Notes under the pieces: generated by a model
Databases searched by the model: none
Seen by the model: the letters and a program-made list of their open reading frames with translations, nothing else
What the model was told of the DNA's origin: nothing
Assembly (NCBI GenBank): GCA_937776645.1
Contig: CALMRI010000014.1
Location: forward strand, 1 to 64,000
DNA length: 64,000 nucleotides
From: an uncultured Alphaproteobacteria bacterium
GTDB lineage: Bacteria; Pseudomonadota; Alphaproteobacteria; Thalassobaculales; Thalassobaculaceae
Reading direction: 5' to 3'
Shown here: positions 9,950-20,482 of the stretch, piece after piece
Numbering within the stretch: position 1 is the stretch's first letter
How the letters are laid out: every line of letters begins with the position of its first letter
Program-made: the position numbers and the translations under genes

Positions 9950-10852
9950 ATGACCACGACACTCGGATATCTCGGCCTTGGCAATATGGGTCAGCCGATG
10001 GCTGGTCGGTTGCTGGATGCCGGTCATAAATTGGTGGTGCGCGATATCAGTGAAGTGGCGATGGCGCCGCTGCTGGAGCGCCAGGCGCATTCGGCGAGTT
10101 CGGCGAAGGATCTGGCAGACAAAGCTGAGATCGTCATCTGCTCTCTGCCGTCCAACGCGGCGATCCGTAAGGCGCTGCTGGGACCGGACGGCTTGATCGA
10201 AGGCGGCAGGATGCGCGTCTACGTCAGCGCCGGCACCACCGGGTCGGCCTTTGCGACGGAGATCTCGGAGGCTTTGGCGGCCAAGGGGATCGCCACTCTG
10301 GAGGCGCCGATCAGCGGCGGACCGCCCGGCGCCAGAGCCGGGACCCTGTCGGTGATGGTATCCGGGCCCAAGAAAGTTTACGACGAGGTCGAGCCCTATC
10401 TCAGAGCCTATGGCAAGACCCTGGTGTATTGCGGCGACAAACCGGGCTTGGCCCAGGTGCTCAAGCTCGCCAACAACATTCTGTTTGCCACCGCGCTGGT
10501 AGCCACGAGCGAGGCGATGGCGATGGGGGTGAAGGCCGGGCTCGATCCGGCGATCATGCTGGAAGCCATCCAAGCCGGCACCGGGCGCAACTCGGCTATC
10601 GAACAGATCATTCCGCAAAGCGTAATGACCCGCAGCTTCGACTTCGGCGCGGCTTTGGAAATTCTGATGAAGGATGTTGATCTGGCGTTGGCGGAAGGGG
10701 AAAAGCAGGGGGTGCCGCAGTTCGTTTGCCAGCAGACCCGTCAAATACTTATGCTTGCCATGCACCAGGGCGGGGGTAAGCGCGATCTCAGCGAGGTTGC
10801 CAAGCTTGTCGAGGGTTGGGCCGGGGTTGAGATCGCGTCAACGCCGAGATAG
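9950..10852 (+). CDS. NAD(P)-dependent oxidoreductase, 3-hydroxyisobutyrate dehydrogenase family
   Basis: MTTTLGYLGLGNMGQPMAGRLLDAGH, EAPISGGPPGARAGTLSVMVSG, KLANNILFATALVATSEAM. ATG at 9950. Confidence 0.9.
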   Translation: MTTTLGYLGLGNMGQPMAGRLLDAGHKLVVRDISEVAMAPLLERQAHSASSAKDLADKAEIVICSLPSNAAIRKALLGPDGLIEGGRMRVYVSAGTTGSAFATEISEALAAKGIATLEAPISGGPPGARAGTLSVMVSGPKKVYDEVEPYLRAYGKTLVYCGDKPGLAQVLKLANNILFATALVATSEAMAMGVKAGLDPAIMLEAIQAGTGRNSAIEQIIPQSVMTRSFDFGAALEILMKDVDLALAEGEKQGVPQFVCQQTRQILMLAMHQGGGKRDLSEVAKLVEGWAGVEIASTPR

Positions 10853-11091
10853 CCGACAATGGCTCGATCGTCGCAAGCGGAAACCCAGCCCTAACGCGAG
10901 AAAGGCCATGTCACCTCCAACCACCGTGTCCTTGAGGTAACGATGGAGCGCCTGAGATCTTTGCTTGAGTGAAGGTGACTGCCAATCCAACCGTTCGTAT
11001 AGGTCGACGACCAAGGTGTTACGCTGGGAAATCGATATCTCGTTCGCCGATTCCCCGGTGGATTGGAGAGGCTAACTGATTTGCGGAATGG

Positions 11092-12891
11092 TCACGCTTG
11101 AGCGGCACACCAGGATCGCCACATGTTCCGATATGCCACCTCGACCGGCCGGGTATAGCTGGTGGCATCGCAACCGGGGCTTCGGCTAACCCGCTCGCGT
11201 AGGCCGGAGCGTAGCGCCGCCAACCGATCCGGGGACCGCGCGGCGTCAATGGCCAATGCCTCATAACCGGTAGCGGTTTCCGCCAGCCAGTCTGTATAGC
11301 CAATAACGTGAAGAATAGTCGCGGAAACTCTATTGCATACACCTTCGCCAAGTTTGCTCACCACGGGTACGCCCATGAACAGCGCCTCCCAGGTGGTCAC
11401 GCCGCCGTGGCCAAACGTGTCCAGGGCGATGTCGATATCGCCATAACTTGCGAGATGATCATAGCGCGATGTCCGTCCTCTGAATTCCAGGCGATCGGCA
11501 GATATACCAAGCGCCGAGAAGTCTCGGGCAACCGACTGGCGTATTCGGGCATCGTCGAAGGTGGCGGCCTTGATCAGCAGACGCGAACCGTCCACCGCTT
11601 GAAGTATCCTGGCCCAAGACCCGAGTGTCGCAGGCGATACCTTTGACCAACGATTGAACGAGCCAAAGGTGATGCCGTCGCCACGCTGATTGGGGGGTAT
11701 GACCACCGGCGGTGGCTGCTTGGGAAGGTCAAACGGCACCATGCAGGGCAAATCGACACAGGTCTCGGCGAACTGGTTGCGTACTGAATGGGGAACACCG
11801 ATGGGATCCGTTAGGAAATAGTCGATTGCCGGCATGCCGGTCGCCATCGAATAACCCCAGGCGGTAACCTGAACGGGTGCCGGTTTGCGCCCAAACACCA
11901 GCAGTCGGTTGCCTTCGGAATGGCCTGAAAGATCGACCAGGATGTCGATCCGGTCCTCGGTGACCAGCTGCGCCAAAGCCACGTCGTCGAGATTGGCCAC
12001 GTCGCGCCAGAGGTCGGCCCGCCGTTTGAATTTCTCGGTCACCTCGTCTTTGAGGGCGCTGTTGGAATACAGCACCAGTTCGATCAGTGACGGGTCATGC
12101 CCCAACACCACCGGTGCAAAGACCGATACGGCGGAATGATTGCGAAAATCGGCTGATGCATAGCCGACGCGTAGACGCCGTTCAGGGGCAGGCTCGTTTT
12201 GATGGGCTAAAATGGCGGGCAAAAGCGTCGCCGTGTGTTGTTCGCACCATCGCCGTCTGGCAGCTTGTCCCTCGCTCGCCGGTCGATCCAACAGGTTGTC
12301 GAGCGTGGTGATCACGCTGGAATGAAATGTCGGGTCATTCGGCCGAAGTTGCACGGCCGTCTCCAGACAGCGCTGGGTGTCAACCGGCCTTCCCAACACC
12401 GCGAGCGCCAGGCCTCGGGTGATCCAGGCGTCGGCCCGATCCGGCGCGGTGGCGATAACGCGCAGGAAGGCCGCTTGGATGGCCTGCTGATCGCCACGGG
12501 ACGTTTGGGCGTCTGCCCACGCTTCCAACGCATCCGGATCGCCAGGGGTGAGGCAGAGCGTGCGGGTGAGGGAGATCAAGGCCTCGGTTCTGCGGCCCAA
12601 TCCGGAATACACTTTGGCCAGATTGTGGTGCACGCGTGCCAGTACCACATCCAGGACAACGGCCCGCTCCAACGTTTGCGCGGCGTCCTCGGAGCAATTG
12701 TCGAGGGATAGCGTGACCGCTAAATTTCCCTGGTGTCGGGCCAGGTTGGGCTCCATCGCGATCAGTCGGCGTAACCGATTGATCAGATCCACCGGCGTCA
12801 AAGCAGCAAGCTCTTCGGAAGTGATCTCAAACCCGGGCGGCGCAAGTGCCGAAGGTGATATCTGGGACCCTAGGCTCCCGGGTTTTGTCAT
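11092..12891 (-). CDS. TPR protein with O-GlcNAc transferase (SEC/SPINDLY-type, GT41) C-terminal domain
   Basis: N-terminal TPR-like helices (ALISLTRTLCLTPGDPDALEAWADAQTS) then RLRVGYASADFRNHSAVSVFAPVVLGHD, DILVDLSGHSEGNRLLVFGRKPAPVQVTAWGYSMATGMPAIDYFLTDP, ALDTFGHGGVTTWEALFMGVPVVSK. Confidence 0.88.
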   Translation of the reverse strand: MTKPGSLGSQISPSALAPPGFEITSEELAALTPVDLINRLRRLIAMEPNLARHQGNLAVTLSLDNCSEDAAQTLERAVVLDVVLARVHHNLAKVYSGLGRRTEALISLTRTLCLTPGDPDALEAWADAQTSRGDQQAIQAAFLRVIATAPDRADAWITRGLALAVLGRPVDTQRCLETAVQLRPNDPTFHSSVITTLDNLLDRPASEGQAARRRWCEQHTATLLPAILAHQNEPAPERRLRVGYASADFRNHSAVSVFAPVVLGHDPSLIELVLYSNSALKDEVTEKFKRRADLWRDVANLDDVALAQLVTEDRIDILVDLSGHSEGNRLLVFGRKPAPVQVTAWGYSMATGMPAIDYFLTDPIGVPHSVRNQFAETCVDLPCMVPFDLPKQPPPVVIPPNQRGDGITFGSFNRWSKVSPATLGSWARILQAVDGSRLLIKAATFDDARIRQSVARDFSALGISADRLEFRGRTSRYDHLASYGDIDIALDTFGHGGVTTWEALFMGVPVVSKLGEGVCNRVSATILHVIGYTDWLAETATGYEALAIDAARSPDRLAALRSGLRERVSRSPGCDATSYTRPVEVAYRNMWRSWCAAQA

Positions 12892-13140
12892 TCGATATTT
12901 CCCCGGTGTAAGGCGGTCCGTTTCCGCTGCAGTAAAATAGCCGGATCCTGGTGCTCCGAATACCCATCGTTTTTGACGGTGAAATTGAAAGAAAATTGTT
13001 CGCATCCGGCGGTGAAATACCTGCCCGCAAGGCGATAAAACACAGCTGGCGATATGGAAGTCACCGGTTCCATGCCGGGTTAAGTTCCGCCGGCGACGCG
13101 ATGGTGCGCGGCGCGGGTCTTGAGGTGAAAGGCTCTGCCA

Positions 13141-16100
13141 TCATGGCAGGGTCTTGTCTTTTATGCTGGAGGCGTTTGATGTTGCCGCATCCGGAATCGA
13201 GCTGGCTAGGGTCAGCTCTTCCTCAAGCGTCCCGGCGGCGGTCGCCCGGGGGGCTGAAAAACGGGCGAGGCCGAGATAGGCGACTGGGGTCAGGTACAGC
13301 GTAAAGACGGCGGCGATGCCGAGGCCGCCGAACACTACCCAGCCGATCGCCGAGCGCGCCTCGGCGCCGGGGCCACTGCTTAGGATCAGCGGCAACCCGC
13401 CGAGGATGGTCGAGATCATGGTCATCGCGATTGGTCGCAGCCGCACGGTTGCGGAACGCTCTATCGCCTCGCGCACGGATAAGCCCCGGTCGCGCAGTTG
13501 ATCGGCGAACTCGACGACCAGGATACCGTTCTTGGCCATCAGCCCGATCATCATGACAAGGCCTATCTGCGAGTAGATGTTCAAGGTGGTTCCGGTCAGC
13601 AGTAATGCATAGATCGCCGCCGCGATCCCGAATGGCACGGTGACGACGATAATGGCGGCGCTGGTTAGGCTTTCGAATTGGGCTGCCAGCACCAAAAACA
13701 CCACAAGGACGGCGATACCGTAAGTAATCGCAACGTCCCGCTCGGCCTCCTCCAGGGCCTCGGCTTCGCCCAGCAGGATCATCTCCACGTCCTCCGGTAA
13801 GACCTCTCGGGCAAGCACCTGAACCTCGGTAATCGCTGCTTTCAGGTCGTAGCCGTCGCCGATATCGGCATCAAGCTCAACGGCGCGGCGTTGGACATGC
13901 CGGTCAAGCTCCGCCGCGACGCCTTCTTCGTGCAGCGAGACCAGACTAGACAACGGCACCAGATCACCGGCGCGGGTGCGGACATACAAATTGACCAAAT
14001 CGGTCGGATCACGGATCGCGCCGCCCTTGGCTTCCAGCATGATAGGTATAGCCTCGTCCTTGATGTTGAGATCGCCCAGCTCATCGCCGTCGATCATCAC
14101 CCGTAAGGTCGAGGCTAGATCCTCAAGCGGTATCCCCAGATCCGAGGCGCGGCGCCGGTCGATCTTGACCGAAAGCTGCGGCTGCGTCGGTTGGTAGGAA
14201 ACCCGAACATCGGAAAGTTTTGGCAATCGGTCCTCAATCGCCTCGGCAAGTTTGATCGCCACGTCGTAGAGATGCAGATAGTCGTTGCCGATCAGCGCTA
14301 CTTCCAGACCGCCCGCCGTGCTGCGCAGCCGCAGACTGTTGCGGCTGAATACTCGGACGCGCATTCCCGGCACTTGGGCCATCTTGCTCCTTAGCTCGCG
14401 GATGATCGCCTGCTGGGAACGCTCCCGCTGGTCCCATGGCGCCAGCGTCGTGTAGATGAACACACGGTTTAAATCGTAGCGGCCGACGAAGTTGAACAAC
14501 GTGGTGACCTCGCCGCTCTCGACATAGGGCTGCAGGATCGCCTCGATCTGGTCCGCTTGGCGGTCGCTATAGGCCAGACCGACGCCGTCGGGACCGGTGC
14601 CGAAGACGGTGAATTTTCCCCGGTCCTCCGACGGCACTAGCTCCTGCTTCAGGGTGCCGAAAACCAGCCAGGCTCCGGCGGCTAGGACAATCGCGCCGGC
14701 GCAAATGATCAATGGCGCGGCCAGGGCCCAGCGCAGGGTGACGGCATAAAGCGCGGCAAGCCGGTTGCCAGCCCAGACTATTCCCGCCCGGATGCCAGGG
14801 CTGGGGGCCTTCGGTTCGCCCAATCGGGCAGCCAAGGCCGGCACTAGGGTGAGGGCGACGAAGGATGAGATCGCCACCGATACCGCCAACACAAAGCCGA
14901 ATTCACGGAACAATCGGCCGGCGGTGCTGGGCAGGAAGGAGATTGGCACGAAGACCGATATCAAGGTTAGGGTAGTCGCAATCACCGCGAAAAACACTTG
15001 CCGGGAGCCGAGAACCGCCGCTGCCTTGGCCCGTAGTCCCTGGGCGCGGCGTCGCTGAATATTCTCCAGAACGACGATTGAATCGTCGACGATCATGCCG
15101 GTCGCCAAGACAAGCGCCAGCAAGGTCAGAATGTTGATCGAAAACCCCAGCAGCCAGATCGCGGCCACCGACCCGATCAACGCCACCGGGATGGCGACGC
15201 AAGGGATCAGGGTGGCGCTGGGCGAGCCGAGGAAAACCCAGAGCGTGGCGATCACGATGGTCACCGCCAGGGCGAGGCTGATCAGCACCTCGCGGATCGA
15301 GCCTCGAATGAACAAAGCTTCATCGGATATCGTCAGGATCTCGATCCGCTCGAAACGCGCGTTCAGGCGCTCGACAGCCTGTTTCACCCCATCCGAAATC
15401 TTGATCGTGTTCGACTGTGCTTGACGGATGATGCTGATGCCGATGACCGGCTCTCCGTTTACTCGGACATAGGATTCGGCGTCCTCCGGACCAAAGAACA
15501 CATCGGCCACGTCGCCAATGCGGACTGGCTCGCGGATGACGATGGTCTCAACCTCGCGCGCGGTTTCCACAGTGGCGTCGGCCCGCACCAGCAACTCCTG
15601 ATCGCGGGATACGAAGCTGCCGGTCGGGATGTCGAAGGGGGCAGTGTTGAGCACCTCTATGACATCGCCGACGGTGAGCTGGTAGGAACTGAGCCGTAGC
15701 GGGTCGATAACCACGCGCAAGAGCCGCCGGCGGTCGCCGAACAAAGTGGCGTCAGCGACGCCATCGACCGAGACTAGGGCAGGGATAATATCCTTCTCGA
15801 CAATCCGGGTCAGCTCATCCTCGTCGAGGCCACGCCCCTGAACGGCGAGCTGCATGATCGGGCTGGAATCTACGTCGGCCTTGACCACGGTTAATTGCTC
15901 GACCTCGGCTGGGAGCCGTTGCTCGACCCGACTGACCGCCTCGCGAACATCGGCCGCCGCGATGTCCAGACTCGTGCTGGGCGAGAACTCGGCCCGCATG
16001 CGGAAATTATTCTCCTCGCTAGAGGAGCGAATTTCTTTCACCCCATTAACCCGGGCAACGGCCCCTTCGACCAGACTGGTTACCGCGGCGTCCATGGTTT

Positions 16101-16284
16101 CTGGCGAGGCGCCCTGGTAGATTCCGCGCACGGTGACAATCGGTCGGTCGATGTTCGGGAGTTCCCGCACCTCGACTGCGGCCAACGCGGCAAGCCCGGC
16201 CAGGGCGATCAGCAAGCTCAGCACCAGCACCAGCAGCGGCCGGCGGACGCTGAGTGATGCCAGATCGTTCCGTTGCTCGCTCAT
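13141..16284 (-). CDS. Efflux RND transporter permease subunit (AcrB/MexF type)
   Basis: 1047 aa full-length RND: MSEQRNDLASLSVRRPLLVLVLSLLIALAGLAAL, GMIVDDSIVVLENIQRR, GLMAKNGILVVEFADQLRDRG, RLRPIAMTMISTILGGLPL. Confidence 0.95.
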   Translation of the reverse strand: MSEQRNDLASLSVRRPLLVLVLSLLIALAGLAALAAVEVRELPNIDRPIVTVRGIYQGASPETMDAAVTSLVEGAVARVNGVKEIRSSSEENNFRMRAEFSPSTSLDIAAADVREAVSRVEQRLPAEVEQLTVVKADVDSSPIMQLAVQGRGLDEDELTRIVEKDIIPALVSVDGVADATLFGDRRRLLRVVIDPLRLSSYQLTVGDVIEVLNTAPFDIPTGSFVSRDQELLVRADATVETAREVETIVIREPVRIGDVADVFFGPEDAESYVRVNGEPVIGISIIRQAQSNTIKISDGVKQAVERLNARFERIEILTISDEALFIRGSIREVLISLALAVTIVIATLWVFLGSPSATLIPCVAIPVALIGSVAAIWLLGFSINILTLLALVLATGMIVDDSIVVLENIQRRRAQGLRAKAAAVLGSRQVFFAVIATTLTLISVFVPISFLPSTAGRLFREFGFVLAVSVAISSFVALTLVPALAARLGEPKAPSPGIRAGIVWAGNRLAALYAVTLRWALAAPLIICAGAIVLAAGAWLVFGTLKQELVPSEDRGKFTVFGTGPDGVGLAYSDRQADQIEAILQPYVESGEVTTLFNFVGRYDLNRVFIYTTLAPWDQRERSQQAIIRELRSKMAQVPGMRVRVFSRNSLRLRSTAGGLEVALIGNDYLHLYDVAIKLAEAIEDRLPKLSDVRVSYQPTQPQLSVKIDRRRASDLGIPLEDLASTLRVMIDGDELGDLNIKDEAIPIMLEAKGGAIRDPTDLVNLYVRTRAGDLVPLSSLVSLHEEGVAAELDRHVQRRAVELDADIGDGYDLKAAITEVQVLAREVLPEDVEMILLGEAEALEEAERDVAITYGIAVLVVFLVLAAQFESLTSAAIIVVTVPFGIAAAIYALLLTGTTLNIYSQIGLVMMIGLMAKNGILVVEFADQLRDRGLSVREAIERSATVRLRPIAMTMISTILGGLPLILSSGPGAEARSAIGWVVFGGLGIAAVFTLYLTPVAYLGLARFSAPRATAAGTLEEELTLASSIPDAATSNASSIKDKTLP

Positions 16285-17381
16285 GATCCGGTCTTTGCCT
16301 TTACTTTGGCGCCAAGCACGGTTTTGGCGTAAGAAACCTCCCGGCCGTCGCGCATTCGGTGGAAACCCTCGACGACCACCAGATCGCCGGGCAGAATTGT
16401 GGCATCAACCAGAATGTCGGCCTCCTGACGCTGCACGATCGTCGCCTCTACATGACGCGCCCTGCCGTCGCGGATCAGCCAAAGGAAAGAGCCGTCGCCG
16501 CCCCATTGCACGGCAATTTCCGGGACCATTGGATAGACTTGGCCAATGACGTCAGAGGCTACTCGAAAACTCATGCCGGGTCGCAGCGTATCGTTTGGAT
16601 TGGCAATCCGGGCGCGCACCAGAAAAGTTCGAGTCTGCTCGTTGATCCGGCTGCCGATATCAAAGACCGACCCCTCGGTGACAATGGTGCGATCCGACCA
16701 GGGGGTTACCCGAACCTTGTCGCCTTTGGCGATGCGGCCGAGCAGCACCTCGGGCACCTCAAAGCGCACCAGCAGGGCCTCGCGCTGGTCAAGCGAGGCG
16801 ATTGCACTGTCCGTATCCACCCGGTCCCCGACATCAAGCTCGGCCAGCCCGATGCGCCCGCTAAACGGGGCCACCACGTGTCGGTCGGCGAGGATCACCT
16901 CGGCCCGCTTCAATTCGATACGGGCGGCTTCCAGGGCGCTTTGCGCGTCGTCGTGGGTGGAGTTTGCGACCGCGCCACTGGATTTCAGCCGGCGCAACCT
17001 CTCAAAGGTCCGGCGGTTCTCATCGAGTCTGATCCGGGCCAGATCGACAGCAAGTTGTTCGGCCTCGCTATCGAGTTCCAGAAGGACAGTGCCGCCGGTG
17101 ACTTGCTGGTCGGCGGTGAAATTGACCCGGATGATCTCGCCCGCTGCTGCCGAATGCAGTGTCGCCGAGCGGAGCGCGCGGGCGGTGCCGACGACCCGAA
17201 CGCGAATTGTTTCATGGGCGCTGGCGACCTCTTGCACGACCACGATCGCCGGTTGCTTCTTGCCGTCACGCTTGCCGACGCCAACCTCGGGGGGGGGCAG
17301 GACCGGTCCGAGATAAGTCCAGGCTCCAGCGGCGACGGCGGCGATCAGCCCCATGATTAGTAGCTGTCGGAGCAAGGTCAT
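16281..17381 (-). CDS. Efflux RND transporter periplasmic adaptor subunit (MFP/HlyD family)
   Basis: Start MTLLRQLLIMG with N-terminal TM; GTARALRSATLHSAAAGEIIRVNFTADQQVTGGTVLLELDS, APFSGRIGLAELDVGDRVD, GMSFRVAS. ATGA overlap with the downstream RND gene. Confidence 0.92.
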   Translation of the reverse strand: MTLLRQLLIMGLIAAVAAGAWTYLGPVLPPPEVGVGKRDGKKQPAIVVVQEVASAHETIRVRVVGTARALRSATLHSAAAGEIIRVNFTADQQVTGGTVLLELDSEAEQLAVDLARIRLDENRRTFERLRRLKSSGAVANSTHDDAQSALEAARIELKRAEVILADRHVVAPFSGRIGLAELDVGDRVDTDSAIASLDQREALLVRFEVPEVLLGRIAKGDKVRVTPWSDRTIVTEGSVFDIGSRINEQTRTFLVRARIANPNDTLRPGMSFRVASDVIGQVYPMVPEIAVQWGGDGSFLWLIRDGRARHVEATIVQRQEADILVDATILPGDLVVVEGFHRMRDGREVSYAKTVLGAKVKAKTGS

Positions 17382-17551
17382 CTGAGGGCACCGTTCCGTC
17401 GGTCGTTCGCTAGAAATTTGGCGGTCATTCGGGTAGATGATAGTGCCGAATGCCGGGCTATCCAACGGTGATGCACCCGTCTCGGGTCTTGCCGCAGGAT
17501 AGGGCGGTGCGGAAGATAGGGGTTCCTGACGCTTTCGCGGAGTTGAGCGGC

Positions 17552-18736
17552 ATGAACACCCTGGCACCACGCATCAGCACGGCCCCGGATTTGGCCGCTA
17601 TCGACGGCTTGACGTCGTTCGAGCGCGCCTTGCGTCAGCCCCTGATGGTTGGCCTGTTCCTGCCGCACCAGCAGGGCGCCTGGTCGCCGTCCAAAGCGCC
17701 GCGCGGAACCGACTGGAGTTTCGCCTATAACGCGGAATGCGCGATCCAGGCCGAAGAGATGGGCTTTGATCTGGTCTTCGCGTTGGCTCAATGGCTGGGC
17801 AAGGGCGGCTACGGCGGCGATATAAAATTTCGCGAGAACACGTTGGATCCGTTCATCGCCTCGGCCGGTCTGGCGCCACTCACCCGCAACATATTGCTGA
17901 TCTCTACCGTGCATATCCTCTACGGTTGGCACCCCTTGCATATTGCCAAATATGGCGCGGTGATCGACCATATCGCTCGTGGGCGCTGGGGCATCAACGT
18001 GGTCACTGGCTATAAGGACAAGGAGCCACGGATGTTCGGCTTGCCGAAAATTGAGCGGGAAGAACGCTATGCCAGGGCGGCGGAGTTCACCGAGCTTTTG
18101 AAGCAATTGTGGACCAGCGACGAAGATCTGGATTTCGAAGGCCGGTGGTGGTCGACCGAGAAAGCCTTTGTCGCGCCGAAGCCAGTGAACGGCCTACCAG
18201 TGCTGGTCAATGCCGCATCCTCGGGCGCCGGACTTGACTACGCGACCAGCCATTCGGATCTGATCTTTTCGACATCGCCGACCGGCGCTGACCCTGAAAA
18301 AGCTTGTGAATCACTGCCGGATCATATCGCCCGGATTAAGCAAAGCGCCCAGGCCAAGGGGCGCGATATTCGAGTGATGATCAATCCGCATGTGATCTGC
18401 CGACCGACGGACAAAGAAGCCTGGGAATGGCGCGACCGCATCCTGGCTGAGCGCGATAAGCAGGCGGTGGGTAATTTCGTCGCGGACTTCATGGGCGGTG
18501 ACCAGTCTTCTTGGAAGGGCCATAGCCTGGAAAATTGGGCGATCGGCGGCAATGTTCACCTCGTTGGTTCGCCGCAACGGATCGTCGACTGGATGGTGCG
18601 GTTGAAAGCAGCCGGCGTTGACGGGGTGCAGATCAATTTCTACGATTTTCTACCGGACCTTGCTTATTTTCGTGAGGCGGTGTGGCCGCTCATGCATGCG
18701 GCGGGGTTGCGGGCGTGGCGCCAAAAGGCCAAATGA
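17552..18736 (+). CDS. LLM-class flavin-dependent monooxygenase (RutA/SfnG-like)
   Basis: PLMVGLFLPHQQGAWSPSKAPRGTDWSFAYNAECAIQAEEMGFDLVFALAQWLGKGGYGGDIKFRENTLDPF, IDHIARGRWGINVVTGY, FYDFLPDLAYFREAVWPLM. Confidence 0.85.
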   Translation: MNTLAPRISTAPDLAAIDGLTSFERALRQPLMVGLFLPHQQGAWSPSKAPRGTDWSFAYNAECAIQAEEMGFDLVFALAQWLGKGGYGGDIKFRENTLDPFIASAGLAPLTRNILLISTVHILYGWHPLHIAKYGAVIDHIARGRWGINVVTGYKDKEPRMFGLPKIEREERYARAAEFTELLKQLWTSDEDLDFEGRWWSTEKAFVAPKPVNGLPVLVNAASSGAGLDYATSHSDLIFSTSPTGADPEKACESLPDHIARIKQSAQAKGRDIRVMINPHVICRPTDKEAWEWRDRILAERDKQAVGNFVADFMGGDQSSWKGHSLENWAIGGNVHLVGSPQRIVDWMVRLKAAGVDGVQINFYDFLPDLAYFREAVWPLMHAAGLRAWRQKAK

Positions 18737-18772
18737 AGAATCGCCGTGTAACAGCGGCCGTGGGGGAAGACA

Positions 18773-20479
18773 ATGATTTACGATTATATCATCGTTGGTG
18801 GCGGTTCCGCCGGGTCCGTGCTCGCCAATCGACTGTCGGCGAAAAGCTCGAACCAGGTGCTGCTATGCGAGGCCGGGCAGGACACCCCGCATGGCAAGGT
18901 GCCGGAAGAGGTTCTCGATAGCTATCCCGGCCTTGCCTATCTCAACCCGAATTTCACCTGGACCGATCTTCGGGTCACCACCGAGGTGATCTCGCATAAT
19001 AATCCCGAGGCAAAGCGCCCGCCGGCCCGGGTTTACGAGCAAGCGCGGATCCTCGGGGGCGGGTCTTCGATCAACGGCCAGATGGCCAACCGCGGGGCGC
19101 CGAGCGATTACGATGAATGGGAGGAGCGGGGCGCTGACGGCTGGAACTGGGATAGCGTGCTACCCTATTTTAAGAAGGTCGAGCGGGATATGGATTTTGA
19201 GGGACCATTGCACGGCAAGGAGGGCCGCATTCCCGTCCGGCGGATTTTCCCGGACCTGTGGAGTGAGCACGCCAAGGCGATTTCCGAGGTCTATAAGGAA
19301 ATGGGCTTCGACTATATCCCCGACCAGAATGGCGAGTTTGTCGACGGCCATTTCCCGATCACCATCTCCAACGCCTTCGAGCGGCGGGTCTCGGCGGCGA
19401 TTGGGTATCTCGATCCTGGCACCCGGATGCGCGACAACCTGCATATCTCCACCTTTACCCAGGTCACTGAGTTGCTTTTCGAGGGCTCGAAATGTGTCGG
19501 CGTGAAAGCCAGGGTCGAGGGCAAGGAAATCGAGTTCCGCGCCAACGAGGTGATCCTGTCTTCGGGTGCTATCCACTCCCCGGCACATCTGATGCGGGCC
19601 GGTATCGGTCCGGCCGGACATTTGCACGAGATGGGCATAGAGATCCGCAACAATCTGCCCGGTGTTGGTCAGCGTTTGATGGATCATCCCTCGATCGCCG
19701 TCGCCGCGTTCCTGGAGCCTTTTGCCCGGATGGGTGATTATACCCGCCGCCATTTGATGGTTGGTTTGCGCTACACCTCGCAAATCGAGAATGCCCGGCA
19801 AGGCGACATGTTCGTCGCTGGGGCCAGTAAATCCTTCTGGCACGATGTTGGAAAACAATTCGGCTCGATGATCATTTTCGTCAACAAAACCTATTCGGAA
19901 ACCGGTGAGGTTAAGCTGAACAGCCCGAATTGGCGTGACGAGCCGAGCGTCGATTTCAACCTTCTCTCCGACAAGCGGGACCTCGATCGCCTGATGGATG
20001 GGGTTCGCCTGATGGCCAAGCTGCACGAGCACCCCAAGATGGCGAAGGTCTCCAGCGCCGCATTTCCGGCGGTTTGGGGCGACAAGGTGCGCCAGTTTGG
20101 CACCAAGACCACCATCAACCAGCTGTTTACCGGTCTTGCCGCCAAATTGCTCGATGGCCCAAAACCGTTGCGCAAATTCCTGATGGATAAATTCGTCGTT
20201 GATGCCTACACGATGCAGGATGTGTTGGAGAGCGAGGAAAAAATGGAGGAATTCGTGCGCAAGGGCGCCGTCGGTGTCTGGCACGCTTCATGTTCTTGCC
20301 GCATGGGCCGCAACGACGACCCGATGTCGGTCGTCGATACCGCCGGCCGGGTCAAGGGGGTCGAGGGCCTGCGGGTCTGCGACGCCTCCGTGTTCCCGGT
20401 GGTGCCCTCCGCCAACACCAACTTCCCGGTGCTGATGACCGCGGAGAAGGTTTCCGATGCGATTTTGGCGGGGCATTGA
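18773..20479 (+). CDS. GMC family FAD-dependent oxidoreductase (choline dehydrogenase-like)
   Basis: YDYIIVGGGSAGSVLANRLS, ARILGGGSSINGQMANRG, SSGAIHSPAHLMRAGIGPAGHL, VCDASVFPVVPSANTNFPVLMTAEKVSDAI. Confidence 0.95.
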   Translation: MIYDYIIVGGGSAGSVLANRLSAKSSNQVLLCEAGQDTPHGKVPEEVLDSYPGLAYLNPNFTWTDLRVTTEVISHNNPEAKRPPARVYEQARILGGGSSINGQMANRGAPSDYDEWEERGADGWNWDSVLPYFKKVERDMDFEGPLHGKEGRIPVRRIFPDLWSEHAKAISEVYKEMGFDYIPDQNGEFVDGHFPITISNAFERRVSAAIGYLDPGTRMRDNLHISTFTQVTELLFEGSKCVGVKARVEGKEIEFRANEVILSSGAIHSPAHLMRAGIGPAGHLHEMGIEIRNNLPGVGQRLMDHPSIAVAAFLEPFARMGDYTRRHLMVGLRYTSQIENARQGDMFVAGASKSFWHDVGKQFGSMIIFVNKTYSETGEVKLNSPNWRDEPSVDFNLLSDKRDLDRLMDGVRLMAKLHEHPKMAKVSSAAFPAVWGDKVRQFGTKTTINQLFTGLAAKLLDGPKPLRKFLMDKFVVDAYTMQDVLESEEKMEEFVRKGAVGVWHASCSCRMGRNDDPMSVVDTAGRVKGVEGLRVCDASVFPVVPSANTNFPVLMTAEKVSDAILAGH

Positions 20480-20482
20480 GGC

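Noticed and set aside
16359-17360. 333-aa plus-strand ORF antisense to the RND adaptor
   Set aside because: Shadow ORF; the minus-strand frame has clear HlyD/MFP motifs.
19160-20284. 374-aa minus ORF antisense to GMC oxidoreductase
   Set aside because: Shadow ORF of a strongly supported GMC gene.
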